64,000 nucleotides of DNA from JANXVY01 sp034408685 (lineage in GTDB: Bacteria; Pseudomonadota; Alphaproteobacteria; Rhizobiales; Hyphomicrobiaceae): assembly GCA_034408685.1 (NCBI GenBank), contig JAWXCP010000234.1:1-64000 (forward strand), read 5' to 3'. A program made the translations under genes and the position numbers. Below are positions 1 to 9,053 of the stretch, in pieces (within the stretch, counting starts at the first letter, position 1; the number at the start of each line of letters is the position of its first letter). The notes under the pieces are model-generated. The model was not told the origin of the DNA. It did no database searches and was given only the letters and a program-made list of their open reading frames with translations.

Positions 1-279
1 CCCGGCGTGCCGTCACACGTGCAGTGGGTCTATGCCGCCATGATGATCGTCGGGCTCGCCGGATGGCGTACGGCGCGCGTTTGGTGGCGACGGGTGTGGC
101 CGCTTGAAAAGCCAGGTGAATATGCCAGTCGTGTGGGATGGCTCATCGCGCGGGGGCTACGGTTTGCCGTGTTCGCATTCGCCTTTTTGCCGCTGGCGGG
201 TCTACCAGCAGCCGTGGCCGGGTTCCTGGTAAAGCCAAGGCGCGAAGCCGGTCACGCGCGACGGCGAAACCTGAAATAG
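1..279 (+). CDS. Partial hypothetical membrane protein, 3' end
   Basis: The reading frame is open at the left edge, so only the C-terminal ~92 residues are visible; a GTG at position 7 could also serve as a start. The visible part has two hydrophobic stretches (roughly residues 8-20 and 50-75) separated by an Arg/Trp-rich segment, and a basic tail. This suggests a small membrane protein or the end of a larger one. Its stop overlaps the 3' end of trmB on the other strand by 28 bases, so the two are convergent. I do not recognise a family, and it could be a chance open frame. Confidence 0.35.
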   Translation, partial: PGVPSHVQWVYAAMMIVGLAGWRTARVWWRRVWPLEKPGEYASRVGWLIARGLRFAVFAFAFLPLAGLPAAVAGFLVKPRREAGHARRRNLK

Positions 280-995
280 GCGCAGCGGCGGCCTTCGCGG
301 TGCGCTTTCTGCTCGTAACGCGTCTCCGGCCAGTCGGCGCTACGCACGCGCCAATCCTCGGGGCCGGAGGCCGGCCATTCGATGTCGGGATGCCCATGGA
401 CAGCTCGCAAAATCGTGCGCGCATAATCGCTGATGTCGGTCGCCACGCGCAACTCCGCGCCGGGCTTCAGCGCCGCTGCAAGCAGGTCGAGCGTATGCGG
501 GTTGATGAGGCGCCGCTTGGCCTGCTTCTTTTTCGGCCACGGATCGGGGAACAGTACAAACGCGCGTGACAGAGACGCTGGCGGCAACCAGCGGAGCAGC
601 GCACGGGCATCGTCTGGATACAAGCGAATGTTGCCAAGTCCGCCGGCTTCGATGCCGTCCAAGGCTTTGATGACGCCGTCTTGAAACGGCTCGCAACCAA
701 TCATAGTGACGTCGCGGTTGGCGCCCGCCTGCCACAACAGATGTTCAGCGCCGCCAAAACCAATTTCGAGCCAGATCTCACGGGAGAGATCGAGCTGTTC
801 GGCAGCCGGACGCCCCAAGTCTAGATCGAACTGAGGCAGCAGTTCGTCATACAGCCGGATCTGGCGAGCCCGCGTTGCCCGGCCCCGGCGACGGCCAAAC
901 GACCGGAGTTCGTCACATTGAGCCCGAACGCGCTCCGGGATCATCACTGCAGGATCATCATGATCCTGCGGCTTTGGCGATAAAGCCATGCTCAC
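252..995 (-). CDS. trmB: tRNA (guanine-N7-)-methyltransferase TrmB
   Basis: Makes m7G46 in the variable loop of tRNAs using S-adenosylmethionine. The protein shows the SAM-binding motif WLEIGFGGAEHL in its first half and the family signature DPWPKKKQAKRR followed by LINPHTLDLLAAALKPG. At about 247 residues it has normal family length. The longest frame begins at a GTG (993-995); an ATG two codons later (987-989) is equally plausible. It lies 15-21 bases downstream of metK in the same direction, so the enzyme is probably co-transcribed with the gene that makes its methyl donor. It is the last gene of the phoH-to-trmB run. Confidence 0.93.
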   Translation of the reverse strand: MSMALSPKPQDHDDPAVMIPERVRAQCDELRSFGRRRGRATRARQIRLYDELLPQFDLDLGRPAAEQLDLSREIWLEIGFGGAEHLLWQAGANRDVTMIGCEPFQDGVIKALDGIEAGGLGNIRLYPDDARALLRWLPPASLSRAFVLFPDPWPKKKQAKRRLINPHTLDLLAAALKPGAELRVATDISDYARTILRAVHGHPDIEWPASGPEDWRVRSADWPETRYEQKAHREGRRCAYFRFRRRA

Positions 996-1010
996 GCAAA
1001 AACCCGACGC

Positions 1011-2213
1011 TCAGACCGCCTTCAAGATGGCATCGGCGAGGTCGGTTTTTTCCCACGAGAAGCCACCATCCGCGTCGGCAGGGCGACCGAAGTGGCCGTA
1101 GGCCGACGTGCGCGCATAAATCGGCTTGTTGAGGTCGAGATGCCGCCGGATGCCGGTTGGCGACAGGTCCATGCACGTGTCGAGCGCGGCCTCGATCTTG
1201 GCTTCGTCGACCTTGCCGGTCCCGTGCGTGTCAACGTAGATCGACAACGGCTTGGCAACGCCGATGGCGTACGCCAGCTGGATTGTGCAACGGTCGGCGA
1301 TACCGGCAGCCACGACGTTCTTTGCGAGGTACCGCGCGGCGTAAGCTGCCGAGCGGTCCACCTTCGTCGGGTCCTTGCCAGAGAACGCGCCACCACCGTG
1401 GGGCGCTGCCCCGCCGTACGTGTCGACAATGATCTTGCGGCCAGTCAACCCGGAGTCACCGTCTGGTCCGCCGATGAAGAATTTACCGGTTGGATTGATG
1501 TGCCAGACGCAATCTTTGCCGATCCAGCCCTCAGGAAGCGCAGCGCGCACGTATGGCTCGATGATGGCGCGAACATCGTTCGACGTCAGGTCTTCGACAA
1601 CGTGTTGGTGCGACACGACGATCTGCGTCACGCCGACCGGTTTACCGTCTTCGTAACGCACCGTGACTTGGCTCTTGCTGTCGGGGCCGAGCTTGGCGAC
1701 TTCGCCGATCTTGGCTTTACGCGCGCGTGCCAAATCCTCGAGAATTTTGTGGCTGTAATAGATCGGCGCCGGCATCAACTCGGGCGTTTCGCGGCAAGCG
1801 TAACCGAACATGATGCCCTGATCGCCGGCACCCTCTTCCTTGTTGGTCGGCTGCTTGGCATCGACGCCAGCCGCGATATCGACCGACTGAGGATGCAGCA
1901 GAACTTCAATTTGGGCGGTGTCCCAATGGAAGCCGTCCTGTTCGTAGCCGATATCTTTGATGGCCATTCGTGCGGTGTGGGCGATCAAATCCTTCGTCAC
2001 GGTGTTGGGGCCGCGTGTCTCACCCGCGATGACAACGCGGTTCGTGGTCGCCAGCGTCTCGCAGGCCGCGCGGATATCCCACGGATCGAGACCGGCTCTG
2101 GGGCCCTCGCGAAAAAACAGATCGACGATCTCGTCGGAGATGCGGTCGCAGACCTTGTCGGGGTGGCCCTCGGAGACGGATTCGCTGGTGAAGAGATAGG
2201 ATTTGCGCGCCAC
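1011..2213 (-). CDS. metK: S-adenosylmethionine synthetase
   Basis: Forms S-adenosylmethionine from methionine and ATP in the cytoplasm. The 400-residue product has the family N-terminus (YLFTSESVSEGHPDKVCDRISD), the GDQGIMFGYAC ATP-binding hexapeptide region, and the glycine-rich GGGAFSGKDPTKVDRSAAY loop. The start is a GTG (2211-2213) preceded by an AGAGGG-like ribosome-binding site; an ATG in the expected place is absent. The 222 bases upstream, between metK and the xre gene, contain no open frame I believe. I compared this leader with the SAM-II and SAM/SAH riboswitch patterns I know and could not make a convincing match. Confidence 0.97.
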   Translation of the reverse strand: MARKSYLFTSESVSEGHPDKVCDRISDEIVDLFFREGPRAGLDPWDIRAACETLATTNRVVIAGETRGPNTVTKDLIAHTARMAIKDIGYEQDGFHWDTAQIEVLLHPQSVDIAAGVDAKQPTNKEEGAGDQGIMFGYACRETPELMPAPIYYSHKILEDLARARKAKIGEVAKLGPDSKSQVTVRYEDGKPVGVTQIVVSHQHVVEDLTSNDVRAIIEPYVRAALPEGWIGKDCVWHINPTGKFFIGGPDGDSGLTGRKIIVDTYGGAAPHGGGAFSGKDPTKVDRSAAYAARYLAKNVVAAGIADRCTIQLAYAIGVAKPLSIYVDTHGTGKVDEAKIEAALDTCMDLSPTGIRRHLDLNKPIYARTSAYGHFGRPADADGGFSWEKTDLADAILKAV

Positions 2214-2435
2214 GGGGCCCTCTGACAGTCGAAGGAATTTGCGACAGGATATTGGAGAACGGTCGGTATGTGTCAGTCTTTAAAGGAGGGGTCAAGGTGA
2301 GGGGTATCACGGCATTCGGACGAAACAGCGCATCCGCCAGAACGCTGAGCCGCACTCCGGCGAGGCACGCTGTCCCGCCAAAAACGCGAGCTGAGCGGCG
2401 GCAACTCAGTCCGGTCAGCCGTTTTTCGTCACTAC

Positions 2436-2912
2436 TCAGTCTTCGGCGTCGTTTGTCTCAGGCTCCGGCTCGGCAAGTGAGCGGACGAGGTCGATGATGG
2501 CGCGGCGAACTTTAGGTTCGGACACGCGCGAGAACGCCTTGTTCAGCTCGAGCCGTTCGCGGGTACTGTGAAACTCGACAATGAAAGGCTCGCTTGGCCG
2601 TTCGCCGAAACCGCGAGCCTGCCCGTTGGCATTAACCGAATTGGGATCGATTTCATCGAAGAAATACTGGATAGGCACGCTCAGCACATGGGCGAGGTCA
2701 AATAGCCGACTGGCGCCTACTCGGCTGACGCCCTTCTCGTACTTCTGAACCTGTTGGAACGTAAGGCCAAGCTGTTCGCCGAGCTTTTCCTGGCTCATAC
2801 CAAGCAGCATGCGACGCAGTCTTAGTCTCTGGCCGACATGGGTATCGATCAAGTTGGCGCGTCTGGCGTTGCGTTCACCCCCAATATCGCTCGCACCGGT
2901 GCTTTCTGCCAT
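2436..2912 (-). CDS. XRE-family helix-turn-helix regulator
   Basis: A 158-residue protein with a Cro/CI-type helix-turn-helix at about residues 25-80 (GQRLRLRRMLLGMSQEKLG, then QVQKYEKG and RLFDLAHVLSV). A C-terminal half of about 75 residues is typical of the short XRE proteins next to metK in Hyphomicrobiales. Target genes are unknown. It lies between lnt and metK on the same strand and may regulate this operon or cell-cycle functions; this is inferred from position only. No metal-binding or sensor domain is visible. Confidence 0.85.
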   Translation of the reverse strand: MAESTGASDIGGERNARRANLIDTHVGQRLRLRRMLLGMSQEKLGEQLGLTFQQVQKYEKGVSRVGASRLFDLAHVLSVPIQYFFDEIDPNSVNANGQARGFGERPSEPFIVEFHSTRERLELNKAFSRVSEPKVRRAIIDLVRSLAEPEPETNDAED

Positions 2913-2974
2913 TATCTCAATCCATGTCGGGCCCGAGATGGGGCGCTTCCAAAAGTCGTCCCGCTAGCGTCAAC

Positions 2975-4828
2975 CTAGAGTTTTAAACGGGCAGTACCAA
3001 CATAAACGAAAAAACGATACGCGACAAACAATAGCAGTATCAGAGCGTTCACCAAAATAAATGCGTAGGCACCCAGCGCCGATGCGACCGTACCACGATA
3101 CGCCGACGGCAGTGATGTGTCGAATGTTCCGACCACGTCGAGTTCAAGTTTTTTGCGGACCCGGCCATCTGGACCAATCAATGCCGAAATACCATTGTTG
3201 GCTGCCCGAACGACGGGTAGCCCCAGTTCCACCGCCCTGACCCTTGCTTGATGGAAATGTTGTTCTGGCCCGATGCTGCGACCAAACCAGCCATCGTTGG
3301 TGGCGATGACAATGAAGCGCGGGCGTACGCCATCGGGTCCAACGACACCCACGATTTCGCTCGGAAAGATGGCTTCATAACAGATAACAGGCGCGAACGG
3401 TGGGAGACCTGGCACCGACATTGCGCGTTTGGGCAATGGGCCGGGTGCGAAACCGCCGCGTTGCCGCACAAGGTTTTGTAACCCGATCGCCTCCAAGACA
3501 TGCGGGAACGGCAAGTATTCGCCGAACGGCACGAGATGAACCTTGTCGTAAAGCGCCACGAGCTTTCCGGTAGTATCGATCGCAGCGAGGCTATTGTGGA
3601 CCGGCGCAGGCGAGATGCGTTCATCACCGCGGCGCAGTACGCCCGCGATCAAGTGGACACCGTCGGGCAGCATCTCAGCGATCGCGTCGAGCGCCTCTTG
3701 GTTGTGCAGCGGGCCGAACGGCATCGACGCTTCCGGCCAGACAACATGGGTGATCCCCTCAAGCCCGTCGGTCCGGCCATTCGCGTCCTGGTGCGATAGG
3801 GCGAGATGGCGCGCGAAGAACTCCCCCTGTTTCTCTCCCCGCCACTTGTCGCGCTGTGGAATACTCGGCTGCACGACACGCAGCTTGACGTTTGGAACAT
3901 CGGACGGAGCGGGCGCTGCAAGCCGCATCGTGCCGTAGGCATAAGCGCCAGCCAGTGGCGCAATCGTAAAGGCGGCGATCGTCAGTAGCGCCGTGCGGGA
4001 TCGCGCAGCCGGTGCCGTCGCCAGTACGGCGAGCGGTATCATGGTGACGATGAACGCGAGAGGGGTCAGGCCGTACATCCCGACCAGTGCTGCGCTCTGC
4101 AGCAGTTCGATCGGTGCCGTCAGGACAAGGCCAGGATTGTGCCACGGGAACCCTGTGAACGCATGCCCGCGCACCCACTCGACAACGGAAAACACGACCG
4201 CCAGTATCAGAATACGGCGAACCGTGCCCGGCACCCCGGTCTCGGCACGCAGCCCCAGTACGTTCCAAGCCCAAAGTGTGCCAGCAGCCCCAAGCGCCCA
4301 ATACAGCGCCATTCCGGCTGGCAGCAACGTGACGGCAAACGGCAGCATCCAGGCAAAGATCTCAGCCTCGACGAGAAACGCTTCCCCGATCCAATAGAGC
4401 CCGGTGAAAAAATATCCGAACGCGAACAGGAAGCCGGCAGAGGCCGCGTGCCACATCGGCCTGAGCGGCGTTAGATCATCCAGCAGCTTGCGATCCGACC
4501 GCCTTACACCCGACCGCCTAACAGCAGACCGCCTGACATCCGACCCCCGGACTGCAGAGCCCCGGACTGCAGAGCCCCGGACTGCAGAGCCCCTGTCACT
4601 CGCCGCCTCGATCGCCCAATACAAGACCGGGAACGTCAAGAATAACACCGGCCAGGCAAAGAACGGTGCGTGGGCGAGTGTCGATACCGCCCCAGTGCCG
4701 ACCAGCAGCACCAGCTTGCGCAACCGTCCCATCGACCGCACCGTCGATGCCACCATGGCGAAACGCGACGCTCTATCGGCACTCGCATTTTCGCCAGCGG
4801 CGGTGTTCCCGCCTGCCGCATCCGTCAT
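2975..4828 (-). CDS. lnt: Apolipoprotein N-acyltransferase Lnt
   Basis: Adds the third acyl chain to the N-terminal Cys of lipoproteins in the inner membrane. It has N-terminal membrane segments (from ~residue 36, then 130-300) followed by a periplasmic nitrilase-type domain. The catalytic triad can be read as Glu366 (VVWPEASMP), Lys429 (YDKVHLVPFGEYLP) and Cys483 (VICYEAIFP). A last membrane helix lies at ~585-610. At 617 residues it is longer than usual, because residues ~80-114 are an Arg/Ser/Val pentapeptide repeat (GSAVR type) encoded by a 15-bp tandem repeat in a loop between early membrane helices. It sits in the phoH-ybeY-corC-lnt run, 6 bases downstream of the corC-like gene. Confidence 0.95.
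   Translation of the reverse strand: MTDAAGGNTAAGENASADRASRFAMVASTVRSMGRLRKLVLLVGTGAVSTLAHAPFFAWPVLFLTFPVLYWAIEAASDRGSAVRGSAVRGSAVRGSDVRRSAVRRSGVRRSDRKLLDDLTPLRPMWHAASAGFLFAFGYFFTGLYWIGEAFLVEAEIFAWMLPFAVTLLPAGMALYWALGAAGTLWAWNVLGLRAETGVPGTVRRILILAVVFSVVEWVRGHAFTGFPWHNPGLVLTAPIELLQSAALVGMYGLTPLAFIVTMIPLAVLATAPAARSRTALLTIAAFTIAPLAGAYAYGTMRLAAPAPSDVPNVKLRVVQPSIPQRDKWRGEKQGEFFARHLALSHQDANGRTDGLEGITHVVWPEASMPFGPLHNQEALDAIAEMLPDGVHLIAGVLRRGDERISPAPVHNSLAAIDTTGKLVALYDKVHLVPFGEYLPFPHVLEAIGLQNLVRQRGGFAPGPLPKRAMSVPGLPPFAPVICYEAIFPSEIVGVVGPDGVRPRFIVIATNDGWFGRSIGPEQHFHQARVRAVELGLPVVRAANNGISALIGPDGRVRKKLELDVVGTFDTSLPSAYRGTVASALGAYAFILVNALILLLFVAYRFFVYVGTARLKL
4487..4591. repeat. 15-bp tandem repeat inside lnt
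   Basis: Three exact 15-bp copies of cccggactgcagagc (4546-4560, 4561-4575, 4576-4590) follow about three to four diverged copies of the same period. The period is a multiple of three, so the frame is kept and a GSAVR/RRS-type pentapeptide repeat is made in Lnt residues ~80-114. Most Lnt proteins have no such insertion. Confidence 0.9.
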
Positions 4829-4834
4829 GATTGG

Positions 4835-5965
4835 TCAGCTCCTGGGCGCTGCCGTCGCGTCCAGGCCGCTCGCTGGAAGAAGCCGGGACGGGTCGATCCT
4901 GAGCCGCTTGATGCGGCGCGCGTCAGCGTCGAGCACTTCAAGTTCGAGACCCGAATGCGGATGGCGGACGATCTCGCCACGCGTCGGCACACGGCCGAGA
5001 ATATGGAACACAAGTCCACCCAGCGTATCGGCTTCCTCAGCCTCGTCTTCGCTGACGATCGTTCGGCCAAGCAACTCTTCGAGTTCGGCGATCGTCGCCC
5101 GGGCCGACGCGCTCAGCGTGCCAGCGGCATCGCGAACGATATGGTGTTCCTCGTCGTCGTATTCGTCTTCGATGTCGCCGACGATTTGCTCCACTAGGTC
5201 TTCGATCGTCACCAGACCGTCGGTTCCACCGTACTCGTCGACGACCAGCGCCATATGGTTGCGCGTCGCCTGCATGCGGATGAGCAGGTTCATCGCCGGC
5301 ATTGATGGCGGGACGTAGAGGACCGGCCGTTTGATCTTGAGCGCCGAAATTGGCTGCGTCAGGTCGACGTTGGAGAGCTGCAGCGAACTGAGCGGCGGCC
5401 GCACTGGCAGATTATCCGTTGCGAGCGCGGTCGTTGCCGTAGCGGCGATGTGCGCGCCGGTGTCTATGCGATTGCGTTCGCCTTCGATAACGCCCGCTTC
5501 GACGATCCATGGCAGTAGATCCTTGATGTGGACCATGCCGCGCGGGTCATCGAGCGTTTCATTATAGATCGGGATGCGCGAGATGGCGGCGTCCTCGAAC
5601 GTCCGCAACAGCTCCGACAGCGGCTCGCTCTCGTCGAGCGCGATGATATCGGCGCGCGGCACCATGATGTCGACAACGCGCTTTGCGCCAAACCGCAACA
5701 TGCGCAGCATCATCTGCCGCTCCTCAGCCGAAAACGCCGACTGGCTCGCCGCTTCCTGGCGCAGCGCCCCCTCGATCGTATCGCGCAACGTCGGCGCGCC
5801 GGGCAATCCCAGCCGCTGGCGGATCGCCGACAGCCAGCCCTGGGGTGTGGGTTGGGCGGCGGCAAGCGAAGCGGACCTACTCTCGTCAGCAACGGGAGCT
5901 GGAAGCGCGGTGGCAGTGTTCACGTCTAGTCGGGTGCTGGTTTGGTCGTTGGCCATCGTCGTCAT
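4835..5965 (-). CDS. CorC/HlyC-family CBS-domain protein
   Basis: A 376-residue cytoplasmic CBS-pair protein of the CorC/YbeX type, linked to magnesium/cobalt handling or, in some family members, attached to membrane transporters. A pair of CBS domains spans roughly residues 90-250 (with VDIMVPRADIIAL and VVDEYGGTDGLVTIEDLVEQIVG). A C-terminal transporter-associated domain follows (LGGLVFHILGRVPTRGEIV). There is no DUF21 membrane domain. The start ATG overlaps the ybeY stop (ATGA at 5962-5965), so the genes are translationally coupled. The ybeY-corC-lnt order is classical. The biochemical role is not settled for the family. Confidence 0.9.
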   Translation of the reverse strand: MTTMANDQTSTRLDVNTATALPAPVADESRSASLAAAQPTPQGWLSAIRQRLGLPGAPTLRDTIEGALRQEAASQSAFSAEERQMMLRMLRFGAKRVVDIMVPRADIIALDESEPLSELLRTFEDAAISRIPIYNETLDDPRGMVHIKDLLPWIVEAGVIEGERNRIDTGAHIAATATTALATDNLPVRPPLSSLQLSNVDLTQPISALKIKRPVLYVPPSMPAMNLLIRMQATRNHMALVVDEYGGTDGLVTIEDLVEQIVGDIEDEYDDEEHHIVRDAAGTLSASARATIAELEELLGRTIVSEDEAEEADTLGGLVFHILGRVPTRGEIVRHPHSGLELEVLDADARRIKRLRIDPSRLLPASGLDATAAPRS

Positions 5966-6852
5966 GGGGTTGTATCGCGTCCCGTCTCCACAACCGGATC
6001 GCTGCCGGCGTAGGGATCGGGCACGCCGATGGTCGCAAGGATTGCCGTTTCGAGGCGTTCCATGCGGGCGGCATTATCGTCGGTATCGTGGTCGAGGTGG
6101 AGCAAGTGCAAAAGTCCGTGCACGACAAGGTGCTGGAGATGGTGATGCGGCGGAATTCCGAGTTCGGCTGCCTCGCGGAGAATAGTCTCTTCCGAGAGTG
6201 CGATATCGCCCAGGAAAATGCGCTCCTCAGGAGGAAGCGCCGTCTTGCTCAGTCGAGCCGGGCGACGGACCGGCGGCGCTGGAAACGACAGAACGTTGGT
6301 TGCCTTGTCGATGCCGCGAAACATGTGGTTGAGCACCGCGACCTCGGCATCATGGGACAGGGCGATGGCTGCTTCGGCTCTCAGATTTGGCACCGCTCGG
6401 TCCCGGTCGTCAGCTGCCCCGAGTACTGCTGCCCCCGGTAATGCAGCCGCCGGTAATGCAGCCCCCGGTAATGCAGCCCCCGGTAATGCTGCCCCGAGTA
6501 ATGCTGCCCTCGGTAATGCCGGACCGCCCGCCGTTGTTCCAGTCGGCAACGGGACGAGCTCGGAGCCGGACCCATCGGCACGCGTGTCTGGTCGGTTGGC
6601 AACAGCGTCGGCCGCCTGTTCGATCAACGTGTCGAGCGTCAAGCCGCCATGGTCCCACGTGGCGCTGAGCCAGTGAGGGGACGCGACGTCCCCATCGTCT
6701 TGGCCACGCACGATATGGACGATGAGTTGCCGAGGATCGCTACTGTCTGGGTCGGCGTCAGTCGCGCCGTCGGGCCCGGAAGCGTTGGCGGCCGCCTTTT
6801 TCGACGCCGCTCCACTGATCGCTTTAGCTGGCGGTTTTTGGTCTCGGGTCAT
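5962..6852 (-). CDS. ybeY: Endoribonuclease YbeY with repeat-expanded N-terminal half
   Basis: Metal-dependent RNase involved in 16S rRNA 3'-end maturation and ribosome quality control. The zinc site is clear: HGLLHLLHLDH gives His245, His249 and His255, with the upstream GDIALS and RGIDKATNVLSFP motifs of the family. The protein is 296 residues against the usual ~155-190. The extra length is an N-terminal extension (residues 1-40, Ala/Lys-rich) and an AALPG pentapeptide repeat at ~112-146 in the first half of the domain. The start overlaps the phoH stop (ATGA). Whether the repeat is tolerated as a surface loop is inferred. Confidence 0.93.
   Translation of the reverse strand: MTRDQKPPAKAISGAASKKAAANASGPDGATDADPDSSDPRQLIVHIVRGQDDGDVASPHWLSATWDHGGLTLDTLIEQAADAVANRPDTRADGSGSELVPLPTGTTAGGPALPRAALLGAALPGAALPGAALPAAALPGAAVLGAADDRDRAVPNLRAEAAIALSHDAEVAVLNHMFRGIDKATNVLSFPAPPVRRPARLSKTALPPEERIFLGDIALSEETILREAAELGIPPHHHLQHLVVHGLLHLLHLDHDTDDNAARMERLETAILATIGVPDPYAGSDPVVETGRDTTP
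6421..6520. repeat. 15-bp tandem repeat inside ybeY
   Basis: Six units of a 15-bp repeat (consensus cggtaatgcagcccc; units start at 6421, 6436, 6451, 6466, 6481 and 6496) plus a partial seventh. Two neighbouring units are identical. It is read in frame on the minus strand as AALPG. It has the same period and a similar core (TGCAG then a run of C) to the lnt repeat 2 kb away. Confidence 0.9.
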
Positions 6853-7832
6853 TTCTTCGCGTCGTAAGCTTCGACGATCCGCTGGACCAGATCGCGGCGA
6901 ACGATGTCGCTGTTGACGAACCGTATAGCCTCGATACCGCGAATGTCCTTGAGCGTCGCTAGCGCCTCGTCGAGGCCGGACTTGGTGCCCGGCGGCAGGT
7001 CGATCTGCGTCGGATCGCCATTGACGAACATCTTCGAGCCCTCGCCGAGGCGGGTCAGGAACATTTTCATCTGCATCGTCGTCGTATTCTGGGCCTCGTC
7101 GAGGATCACAGCCGCGTTGGTCAGCGTCCGGCCGCGCATGAAGGCGAGCGGGGCAATCTCGATCGTGCCGTTGGTGATCTCTTTTTCGACCGTCTGTTTG
7201 TCGAGGCAGTCGTGGAGCGCATCATACAGCGGGCGCAGGTAGGGATCGACCTTGTCCTTCAGGTCGCCGGGCAGAAAGCCAAGCCGTTCGCCAGCCTCGA
7301 CGGCCGGTCGCGAAAGAATGATTTTTTCGACCTTCTTTTTTTCCCACAAGTACGCTGCATAGGCGACCGCGAGATAGGTTTTGCCGGTGCCCGCTGGGCC
7401 GACGCCAAAGACCAAGTCGGTCCGCTCCAGCGCTTTGATATAAGCACTCTGGGCGACCGTGCGCGCCTTGATCGTCTTCCGGCGTGTCGAAATCTGTCCT
7501 TGCACGATCCCGCCGCCAACGCTTGATTTTCCGCCGACACCGGCGCCCTGTTCCTCGCGGGCGTGCCGAATGAGGCCGTCGAAATCAGCCGTGGTCAGAT
7601 CTTTACCCGTGGACACCCACTGGTAGGCACGATCCAGGACAACGCACGCAATTTGACGAGACGTAGCGTCGCCGGTCAAAATGAGTTTGTTGCCATGCGG
7701 TTGGACGGTGACGCCCAATCGGGTCTCGAGCAACGCGATATTGGCGTCGTATTCACCAAGAACGTTGATCAAATGCCGGTTGTCGTCGAATTCGACGATC
7801 GTCCGGTTCTCAGGGCTCGCCGCAGGCGTCAA
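6849..7832 (-). CDS. phoH: PhoH-family P-loop ATPase
   Basis: A 327-residue cytoplasmic PhoH/YbeZ protein, an ATPase with RNA-helicase-like features that works alongside YbeY. It has an N-terminal KH-like part, Walker A GPAGTGKT at residues 145-152, Walker B with the family motif ILDEAQNTTTMQMKMFLTR, and VNGDPTQIDLP. The start appears to be TTG (7830-7832), with a GAGG ribosome-binding site about 7 bases upstream. It heads the coupled phoH-ybeY-corC unit. The usual upstream neighbour miaB is not present here; an OlsB-like gene lies there instead. Confidence 0.95.
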   Translation of the reverse strand: MTPAASPENRTIVEFDDNRHLINVLGEYDANIALLETRLGVTVQPHGNKLILTGDATSRQIACVVLDRAYQWVSTGKDLTTADFDGLIRHAREEQGAGVGGKSSVGGGIVQGQISTRRKTIKARTVAQSAYIKALERTDLVFGVGPAGTGKTYLAVAYAAYLWEKKKVEKIILSRPAVEAGERLGFLPGDLKDKVDPYLRPLYDALHDCLDKQTVEKEITNGTIEIAPLAFMRGRTLTNAAVILDEAQNTTTMQMKMFLTRLGEGSKMFVNGDPTQIDLPPGTKSGLDEALATLKDIRGIEAIRFVNSDIVRRDLVQRIVEAYDAKK

Positions 7833-7925
7833 AATAGATCCTCATCAGCATCACACGTCACCGCCCATACCATACTTGCGCCGCACCCGAAACCGTTTCG
7901 GCTCGCGCGGTGTCGCCCGGTCACC

Positions 7926-8903
7926 TCACCCGTCGACAGCAACGCGGCTGCGCACCTCGTCGGGCGCGCCAAAGTGCACGAAATATTTCGGATTGATCCG
8001 CGACACGGGCAACACGACGAGCACGTCGGTGGTGCCGAACTGATGGTCGACGACAGCTCCGTCACCAAAGTAGGCCCCCAGCCGCATATAGCCTTTGATC
8101 AACGGCGGCATGGCTTTAAGCGCCGCTTTGATATCCAACTTGTCGCGCGGCACAAGGTTCATCGTCTGGTAGTCGCGGTCGTGGGCGCGGCAATACCAAT
8201 CCGGCGGCGCCGCGCTGTGATGGTAGAGCAGCGACAGGGCCATGGCGTGCTGAGCAGGGTCGGTGCCTTCAAAACTTGCGCACCCGATCATCGCGTCGAT
8301 CTTATGTTCGCGCACGTATGTCCACAGCCCATGCCACAGCAACTCTACCGTGCGCTTTGTCCGGTATGACTTCAGTACGCACGACCGCCCGAGTTCGAGA
8401 AAACGCGTTCCTTGCGGCTGGCGCGCGATCATCGGTTCGATGTCGTATTCGCCCTGGGTGTAGAAGCCCCCACCGCGCTCGGCCGACTTCTGCTGGAGCA
8501 ATCGGTAGGTGCCCACGACTTTGGGCTTTTGCGACCACCGATTGATCGGTGACGCTGCCGGCTCGAGGTCGATCACGAGCAAGTGGTCGCAGACGCGGTC
8601 GAACGGATCGCGGTCGAGGCGGCGCATCCGGGCGGCAATCGAGGGATGGGCTGCCATTTCTTCGTAAAACACCTGATAGCGTAGGCGTTGCGCGCGCCGC
8701 ACGTCGCGGTAGGTCTCGGCGAGGCGGACCTGTAACGTCCCGATCTGGCCGTAGATTTTGCGCGGCCGCCGGCGTGGTATGGCAAGCGAATCGGGGATTG
8801 CCCGCGACAGCGTCGCTTTCGCCAACAGTCCGATGGGGAGCTGGCTCAGCTTGAGCTTCGAGGTGCTCGATAGCCTCCGGACGCGCTTCGCTCGGTCGGA
8901 CAT
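7926..8903 (-). CDS. OlsB-like N-acyltransferase (GNAT/hemolysin-type fold)
   Basis: Resembles L-ornithine N-alpha-acyltransferase, which uses an acyl-ACP to make lyso-ornithine lipid, the first step of ornithine-lipid synthesis. Family features are the RLAETYRDVRRAQRLRYQVFY opening, VGTYRLL, FLELGRSCVLKSYR and CASFEGTDPAQHA. The frame extends upstream to 9002, but I prefer the ATG at 8903. It leaves ~150 bases for divergent promoters with the gene at 9054, and the extra residues have no family match I know. No olsA homologue is nearby, so the exact acyl acceptor is inferred. Confidence 0.78.
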   Translation of the reverse strand: MSDRAKRVRRLSSTSKLKLSQLPIGLLAKATLSRAIPDSLAIPRRRPRKIYGQIGTLQVRLAETYRDVRRAQRLRYQVFYEEMAAHPSIAARMRRLDRDPFDRVCDHLLVIDLEPAASPINRWSQKPKVVGTYRLLQQKSAERGGGFYTQGEYDIEPMIARQPQGTRFLELGRSCVLKSYRTKRTVELLWHGLWTYVREHKIDAMIGCASFEGTDPAQHAMALSLLYHHSAAPPDWYCRAHDRDYQTMNLVPRDKLDIKAALKAMPPLIKGYMRLGAYFGDGAVVDHQFGTTDVLVVLPVSRINPKYFVHFGAPDEVRSRVAVDG

Positions 8904-9053
8904 CGTCAGCCCATCTGGACCGTTCCCAGTATGCGCTCGCGCTATGCGAGCGGCCCTCCCGGACGGATAGGTTGCTCTATTGATCATTCGCATTTTTAGC
9001 AAGTTGCGCAGCTGATTTGGGCAGATTTGGCGAACACGCGGAGAGGATACGTC

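Noticed and set aside
1092..2225. Long plus-strand open frame (377 codons) opposite metK
   Set aside because: It is the antisense shadow of a certain gene; long antisense frames are expected in GC-rich coding DNA and it shows no domain.
2214..2435. Possible SAM-responsive riboswitch in the metK leader
   Set aside because: I could not fold or match the region to SAM-I, SAM-II or SAM/SAH patterns by eye; a covariance-model search would decide.
3854..3882. GGAATA inside lnt
   Set aside because: No CGTT at 15 bases and it lies within a coding region.
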